Below are positions 58,075 to 64,000 of a stretch of DNA of 64,000 nt, one piece after another. The first letter of the stretch is position 1, and each line of letters begins with the position of its first letter. The stretch lies in NCBI GenBank assembly GCA_047967505.1, contig CM106538.1; one strand, given 5' to 3'. Origin of the DNA: Dipteris shenzhenensis (Eukaryota; Polypodiophyta; Polypodiopsida; Gleicheniales). The notes beneath the pieces are model-generated. The model did no database searches, was not told the origin of the DNA, and was given only the letters and a program-made list of their open reading frames with translations. The translations under genes and the position numbers were made by a program.

Positions 58075-58789
58075 ACATGGTTGGGTTGCTATATGGCTTT
58101 TGACATAGAGATTGTAAATTGGGATGTTTTCTAAGAAAAATATCCTTGTTTCTTTTGAAGCCTTGTTTTGCATTGTATGTTTTTTAGCATGAATGAAGAA
58201 AAAGAATGGTAAGGTGTTTGTTGACACTAGTATTGACTCTTTGGGATAAGGGTGCTTGCACGCGTCTTGGGGGATCGAGCTAATGCTAGGATGATGTTTA
58301 TTTTTGCCTCAAAAACAAGTTTCTTGGTTGGGAATCTTCCCATTAAATCCTCCTCAGTTTGGGACATGTTTGGTGATGCTATCAGATGTGGCAAAAAGAC
58401 AGGACTGTTGTTACATGTGACGAAAATAGAACATGTGCATTATGCAACTTCAGATTCTCTCTCAAGTTCCTTCTATGTTCTTTTTTGGACTCTCCATACT
58501 TCTAAAGGCCCTCATGATCTCAGGCCGAAACCTCAAAATGCAACAAAATTAGACCAAACGAAGGTTTTAAATGTATTTCTAGTCTCCTTACTCCAATGTT
58601 TGGTAGAAAGATTCATTCGCATTATTTTTATGCTTCAGGGATTGTGATGCTCCATCCTTTATGTGAATGTCTTAAAGAGGTACTAAACAAGCATACAGGT
58701 GAATGGCTTTTGATGGAAGCCATGAAACTAGCTTGTTTAAGCTTGTGATGCATAAAGATATGCGTGTAGATTCTCCTCCCACACTGTAT
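58075..58789. other. No recognised gene
   Basis: An open frame of 131 codons (58252-58647, +) has no recognisable motif and no supporting context; left uncalled. Confidence 0.4.
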
Positions 58790-60185
58790 TAAATGTAAAG
58801 TGCCATGTACAAAATGCAGTTCTAGGCACTAAATTCAAATTGCTATAAGCTAATTGCAAAATATTATGTGATCAATTCAAAGTGCTATGTGCAAAATGCA
58901 AAATGCTTTCCTATTATCTAACACAACATCTACTATCATTTTCAATATTCACTTTCAAGATCACCTTTGAAAAGTGCTAAGAATCAAAGGAAAAGCAAAT
59001 TTGTTGGTCTTAAAGTTTTCACATTGGTTATGTACTAAGTGCAAAGTATTATGTCCAAAATACAAAGCGTTATGTTCAAATTGCTATGTGCTATATTCAA
59101 ATTGCTATGCAAATAGATATGAACCCAAGGAAGGCACATTCCTTTGTCTGATAATTTTTGGAGAGGAAGTGTGCCAACTCTCCCCCCACACGTGTGTGGT
59201 TATGTGCTAAATGCAAAGTGCTATGTACAAAACACAATGTGCTATGTGCCAAATTCAAATTGCTATGTGCTATATACAAATTGCTACGCAAATTGATATG
59301 AATCCAAGGAAGGGCACGTTCCTTGGTCTTATAATTTTTGGAGAGGAAGTGTGCCAACTCTCCCCCCACACAAATGTTTGGTTGTGCTAAATGCAAAGTG
59401 CTATGTACAAAATGTAACGTGCTATGTGCCAATTTCAAATTGCTATGCAAATCGATATGAACCCAAGGAACGGCATGTTCCTTGGTCTTATAATTTTTAG
59501 AGAGGAAGGGTGCCAATTGTCCCACCACACAAATGTGTGGTTATGTGCTAAATGCAAAGTGCTATGTACAAAATGCAAGGTGCTATGTGCTAATTCAAAA
59601 TTTTATGTGCTAAATAAATGCAAAATGCCATGTGTTGATTCAAACTACCGTGAACCCAAGAAAGAGCACCTTCCTTGGTCTTATAATTTTAGGAGAAGAA
59701 GGTGCCAACCCTCCCCCCACACCAATGTGTGGTTTATGCTAAATGCAAAGTCCTATGTGCGAAATTCAAATTGTTATATGCTATATACATATTGCTATGT
59801 GCCGATATCAACTCAAGGAAAGGCACATTCCTTGGTCTTATAATTTTTGGAGAGGAAGTGTGCCAATTCTCCCCCCACACAAATGTGTGGTTATTTGCTA
59901 AACGTAAAGTATTATAAGCCAAATGCAAAGTGCTGTGTGCCAAATTCAAATTGGTGTGTGCCGAATTCAAATTGCATTATGCTAAATGCAAATTCAAATG
60001 AACCCAAGGAAGGGCATGTTCCTTGGTTTTATAAATTTTGGAGAGGAAGTGTGCCAACTCTCTCCCCATGCAAATTTGTGGTTATGTGGTTAATGCAAAG
60101 TACTATGTGCAGAATGCAAAGTGCTATGTGCTAAATGTGAAGTGCTATGTGCCAAATCCAAATGGCTATGTGCTAAATTCAATTT
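58790..60185. repeat. Tandem satellite, units of about 160-190 bp with hairpins
   Basis: Six units are marked by TTCCTTGGTCTTATAATTTT at about 59138, 59310, 59478, 59671, 59828 and 60018, so the spacing is 159-191 bp. Each unit ends in repeats of an approximately 20-base sub-unit (AAATGCAAAGTGCTATGTGC). Most units carry two inverted repeats, CCAAGGAA-N7-TTCCTTGG and CCACAC-AAAT-GTGTGG. Diverged partial units extend back to 58790. Open frames on both strands across the array are by-products. Confidence 0.85.
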
Positions 60186-60979
60186 TATAAAAATAGGATT
60201 TGTAGTTATATTCTAAAGTTAACAAATTTTAATTAAACATATGCTTTTGTCAATATAGCTACCTGCCCGGATCTAGTTGAGGCTATGCTCACTCGAATGA
60301 TTATGGAAAGCACAACATAATTGGAGAATGTTATAGTGGGTTCTTTCTTAAGAAGCCCCCCAAATCAAAAGATTAGATCTCAAGTCAATTGGAGGTAGAA
60401 TTTCTATATTTACAAATTTGCCATTTGATGTGAGGTGAATGGGATGACATTCTCAATCATACGAAAGAAGGAATCCAAGAAGCTGCAAGAGGTCCTAGAC
60501 TACTCAAGCAACTATATTTGAGCTTGGACAATTGGAAGAAATCTTTCGTATAAGTGAAAAGATCTAGGGGTTAACAAGTAACTTCATGCAACAAGCTCAA
60601 GGTAGTAGAGGTTTTGCCACCTACTCACTCCAAGGACCTCACCCCTTAAAATGGATCTAGGGTACTAGAGGTTCCTATCACCAAGGCTTCATATACCATG
60701 GCATTTGGGCACCCAGTTTCTATGTGGGGTTACACCCTTTGCATATTTGCCATGTGTTATCCTTGGGTGAGTTCCTAGTTCTCCTCTCCCTTCTTTCCAC
60801 TCATGCACTCATGATTGCACACATAAAAAAAAAAATTTGGATGTAAGAGAATCAATCTCCATTGAAGTAGCCTTGGAAGGGATATGGACCTTTCTACACA
60901 AAAAGTATAAATCTTGGAGTCCCCTTTTAGTCGCCATGATCTTCATGTCTGGTAGGATATCCTCTATAAGGGTCTCTAA
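60186..60979. other. No recognised gene
   Basis: AT-rich intergenic sequence; nothing identified. Confidence 0.5.
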
Positions 60980-61350
60980 TAATCCATGATCTAATCTAAG
61001 GGAAGATAAGGATGAATGGGAGTGAGAGAGAAGTGTGGGATAGTAGGGCAGGGTGCAAATCAAGAAGGTAAAGCACTAGCATGAACTTTCTTAAGAATTT
61101 TGAAAGGCCTATATCTAAGTGGGCCGACCTTTTCTTTGATCTTTCCTTGGGAAAATGCAAGTTTACCATGTCTCCTTCTTCCTATCTTTTACTTTGTCCA
61201 AGGCTACTCCAAAGTATGGTGCACGACCTACTTGGAGAAAGGTTATACTTAAATTGGCAATGTCCCTAGCTTTGTTGGAAGAAGTAGCTTTGGGCTGCTC
61301 AGAGATTACAAAGCCAAATCCATAGTCAAAGTAGGCTAAAAACCATGACA
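60980..61350 (-). pseudogene. Gypsy integrase C-terminal trace
   Basis: On the minus strand, shifting frames give KETW-GDMVNLHFPKERSKK followed by VGPLRYRPFKILKKV. This resembles the GDxVxLHLxKER…YGPFKIL segment at the integrase C-terminus of Ty3/Gypsy elements. It is too broken to delimit, and no other pol domain is visible nearby. Confidence 0.4.
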
Positions 61351-61962
61351 TACTTCAAAGGGGCTTTTGCTAGTGGAAGAATGAGGTACCTTGTTGTAGG
61401 CATGTTGCAAGTAGCCAAGTTAAGCATTCCAAGTTTTAATATTATGCTAGCAATAAAGTTTGATAAGTTGAACCAAGGGTCTATAAAACACCTTGTTTGA
61501 CTATCAATAGGTGGATGTCACACAATAGAATGCTTGAACGAATTGTTCATGGACTACCACAAGGTGATCCAAAAAGTAGAGAGGAATCTAGAATCCCTAT
61601 TAGAGGCAATGGATGCTAGTAAAGTGTAAGAACTTGTGGAGGTTGCCAAAACTAGAAACTTATATATCAAATGTTGAACAATGGCTAGAGAAGCAAAGGT
61701 TATAGTAGAAGGTGTAGTAGAGAAGGAATAGCTATGGTTGAGGGTGCATTAGAGATTAGAATAGAGCCTATGGAAAGTGTAGAGGTGTCTATAGCTACAG
61801 TAGATGCTGGAGCAAGGTGTCAAAAACTCAAACTTATTACCATACCCTTACCATAACTTGAACTTCAACACATAAAATAAAAGTCACTATAAACAACAAA
61901 GAACATATGAATTTATATAAAATTGAGAAAACATAATACATGAAAATGTCCATAGGCAACAA
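61351..61962. other. No recognised gene
   Basis: AT-rich; nothing identified. Confidence 0.4.
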
Positions 61963-62708
61963 ACTAATACTAAAGAAAATATGAATATTAATAAATTTAA
62001 CAAAAACTTCATTGTCCAAATAATAGAAATTTGTATAAATGAACCATGAAGAGAATTATTCTCTCTATACTTACTAGTTATATCTAAAGAGCAGCCTAAG
62101 CTTTGAGCTTAGACATGTTTGAAAAGCTTACATTCCTTAGTATACTCTACTCTTTTCCTTGAAACTTATGTGCACATAAGTTTGTTGCTATAGGATATTT
62201 TGAATAAAGTTTCATAGAAAAATCCGAGAAAACCTCTATCAAATTATAGAAGTGACTTCAAAATTAGGGTTTCACTAAACATTACATAATTATAAAAACA
62301 TTAAGTCAGCTTAAAACTAATACATACCTAGACCTTGAATTTTTTTGAGAAGCTTGTACACCTTAGTATACGATATTTTTTCCCTTAAAATTTGCCTACA
62401 AAAAAATGTATTGCGACAAAATCTTCCGAAATCTATTATGAACAAACTTTCATAGCATATAAGAGAAACCAAGGAACATATGCTCAAAGTTCATCCAAAG
62501 CTCTATTGAATCACAAAGACATTATCATGCTTGTACAAACGTGATTTCTAAAGATATTGTATGAATTGCAAAGACATTATAATGCTTGTCGAATATAACG
62601 CTTGTACAAAAGTGAGGTGTCATTGAACATTGCAAAAAAAAACTTCAAATAAATGCTTATTCTCATTTTTCTTTACTAGTTATACTTCAAGAGGTGCTAA
62701 GCTTTGAG
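61963..62708. repeat. Duplication copy 1 (period about 1.29 kb)
   Basis: Matches 63254-64000 for the full length that can be seen. The only difference I found is the length of an A run (9 versus 10). Within it, a diverged motif (GAGAAGCT…CCTTAGTATAC) recurs near 62125, 62350 and 62755, so the region has an older internal repetition. Confidence 0.92.
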
Positions 62709-63220
62709 GTCTAACAAATAAATGCATACCTAGACCTTAAGTATGTTTGAGAAGCCTATCTTCCTAGTATACTACACTCTTCTCCTACAAACTTACTACA
62801 ACAAAGTATTTCAAAATCTATTTGAAATAATTTCACATAAAAAATAATAGTTCGAACATATGTTTAAAATTCATACAAATCTTTCTACCGTTTGTGTCAA
62901 ACTAGGAAACAATTGTAATGTTTTAAAAAATCCAAGAGCATTGATTCATTCCAAAGCTCCTTATTTTCACTATACTTCAGTAGTTGAAAGAATATAGTAC
63001 CTCTTCTCCATGAAGCAAGCTTGTAGATAGAAGAAATCACCAAAACATGTTTGAAATTAAAAGAAAATGAATGCTTATACCAAAATAAATACAAGAAGCA
63101 ATATCTATGAAGATCAAAAGAACGATGAATGCAAGTTTGAGCTTGAAGATCAATCCTCTTTCGATCTTCTTTCAAGGAATCTTGTTCAAGTATCTCCTCC
63201 AAGCTAGAGGCATGCTAGTA
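62709..63220. other. Spacer between duplication copies
   Basis: AT-rich. It contains the third diverged sub-repeat (about 62720-62900) and otherwise nothing recognised. Confidence 0.6.
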
Positions 63221-63256
63221 AGTCATTGTTCCCTATAATCATAGGGAACAATGACT
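63221..63256. repeat. Perfect hairpin, 16-bp arms, at duplication junction
   Basis: AGTCATTGTTCCCTAT (63221-63236), loop AATC, then its exact reverse complement (63241-63256). Copy 2 of the duplication starts within the last three bases of the right arm. Confidence 0.95.
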
Positions 63257-64000
63257 AATACTAAAGAAAATATGAATATTAATAAATTTAACAAAAACTT
63301 CATTGTCCAAATAATAGAAATTTGTATAAATGAACCATGAAGAGAATTATTCTCTCTATACTTACTAGTTATATCTAAAGAGCAGCCTAAGCTTTGAGCT
63401 TAGACATGTTTGAAAAGCTTACATTCCTTAGTATACTCTACTCTTTTCCTTGAAACTTATGTGCACATAAGTTTGTTGCTATAGGATATTTTGAATAAAG
63501 TTTCATAGAAAAATCCGAGAAAACCTCTATCAAATTATAGAAGTGACTTCAAAATTAGGGTTTCACTAAACATTACATAATTATAAAAACATTAAGTCAG
63601 CTTAAAACTAATACATACCTAGACCTTGAATTTTTTTGAGAAGCTTGTACACCTTAGTATACGATATTTTTTCCCTTAAAATTTGCCTACAAAAAAATGT
63701 ATTGCGACAAAATCTTCCGAAATCTATTATGAACAAACTTTCATAGCATATAAGAGAAACCAAGGAACATATGCTCAAAGTTCATCCAAAGCTCTATTGA
63801 ATCACAAAGACATTATCATGCTTGTACAAACGTGATTTCTAAAGATATTGTATGAATTGCAAAGACATTATAATGCTTGTCGAATATAACGCTTGTACAA
63901 AAGTGAGGTGTCATTGAACATTGCAAAAAAAAAACTTCAAATAAATGCTTATTCTCATTTTTCTTTACTAGTTATACTTCAAGAGGTGCTAAGCTTTGAG
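63254..64000. repeat. Duplication copy 2, runs off the window end
   Basis: Offset 1291 from copy 1, becoming 1292 after the A run at about 63934. The match continues to the last base, so the true length is unknown. It could be a tandem array, LTRs of a larger element, or a segmental duplication. Confidence 0.92.

Noticed and set aside
58252-58647. 131-codon plus-strand frame
   Set aside because: No recognisable domain, no splice or neighbour support, in AT-rich intergenic DNA.
59097-60134. Several 70-140 codon frames on both strands in the satellite
   Set aside because: Repeat by-products; they occur on both strands and follow the unit period.
1-64000. CRISPR arrays, tRNA or rRNA genes, bacterial operons
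   Set aside because: None seen. Introns, LTR elements and USP39 mark this as a plant nuclear sequence, and tRNA-like matches are only retroelement primer-binding sites.

Overview
The window looks like nuclear DNA of a land plant with a large, transposon-rich genome. A fern, lycophyte or gymnosperm is plausible; the sequence alone cannot settle which. One host gene is recognisable: the C-terminal 446 codons of the spliceosomal protein USP39/SAD1 (U4/U6.U5 tri-snRNP-associated protein 2), in eight exons on the + strand from 15307 to 55672. Two of its introns are very large (about 23.0 kb and 14.3 kb) and are packed with nested retroelements. The N-terminal exon(s) are not recognised here and probably lie upstream of base 1. 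The protein has the family's ZnF-UBP domain followed by a USP fold whose catalytic Cys and His positions are replaced, so it is a scaffold rather than a protease.

Layout. 0.4-1.3 kb: an ORF1-only LINE relic (-). 2.1-11.4 kb: a decayed Copia element (Copia-A, -) interrupted inside gag by a complete gag-only LTR retrotransposon (5322-9506) that has intact LTRs, PBS, PPT and a 5-bp target duplication. 12.3-13.6 kb: the 5' stub of a relative of that element. 13.7-14.3 kb: a head-to-tail dimer repeat. 15.3-15.6 kb: USP39 exon 1 of this window. In the 23-kb intron: Ty3/Gypsy-A (17-22 kb, -), Gypsy-B (24.2-27.7 kb, -), a LINE ORF2 3' fragment (27.7-28.9 kb, +), a pyrimidine-rich stretch, a LINE 5' half (30.3-33.0 kb, +), Copia-B with near-intact gag-pol (33.0-38.2 kb, +) and a LINE 3' tail (38.2-38.3 kb). 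USP39 exons 2-3 lie at 38.6-38.9 kb.

The 14.3-kb intron holds Copia gag and RNase H relics, a Gypsy gag-protease ORF, a degraded LINE (42.5-47.4 kb, -) carrying a GAAACG-rich foldback insertion, a LINE 3' end (47.9-48.6 kb), a small gag-only LTR element (48.6-50.0 kb), a Copia RT/RNase H relic and a partial copy of the dimer repeat. USP39 exons 4-8 run from 53.2 to 55.7 kb, with a second complete dimer repeat in intron 4. Downstream: a tandem satellite of about 160-190 bp units (58.8-60.2 kb), a Gypsy integrase trace, and a 1.29-kb-period duplication whose second copy starts at a perfect 16-bp-arm hairpin (63221-63256).

The most unusual signals are: (1) the roughly 550-bp non-coding repeat found as a truncated monomer plus a full monomer, flanked by 12-15 bp direct repeats, which resembles target-primed retroposition and possibly a Penelope-like arrangement; (2) the hairpin at the duplication junction; (3) two gag-only LTR retrotransposons; (4) a 3' stem-loop shared by three separate LINE copies that carry different microsatellite tails.
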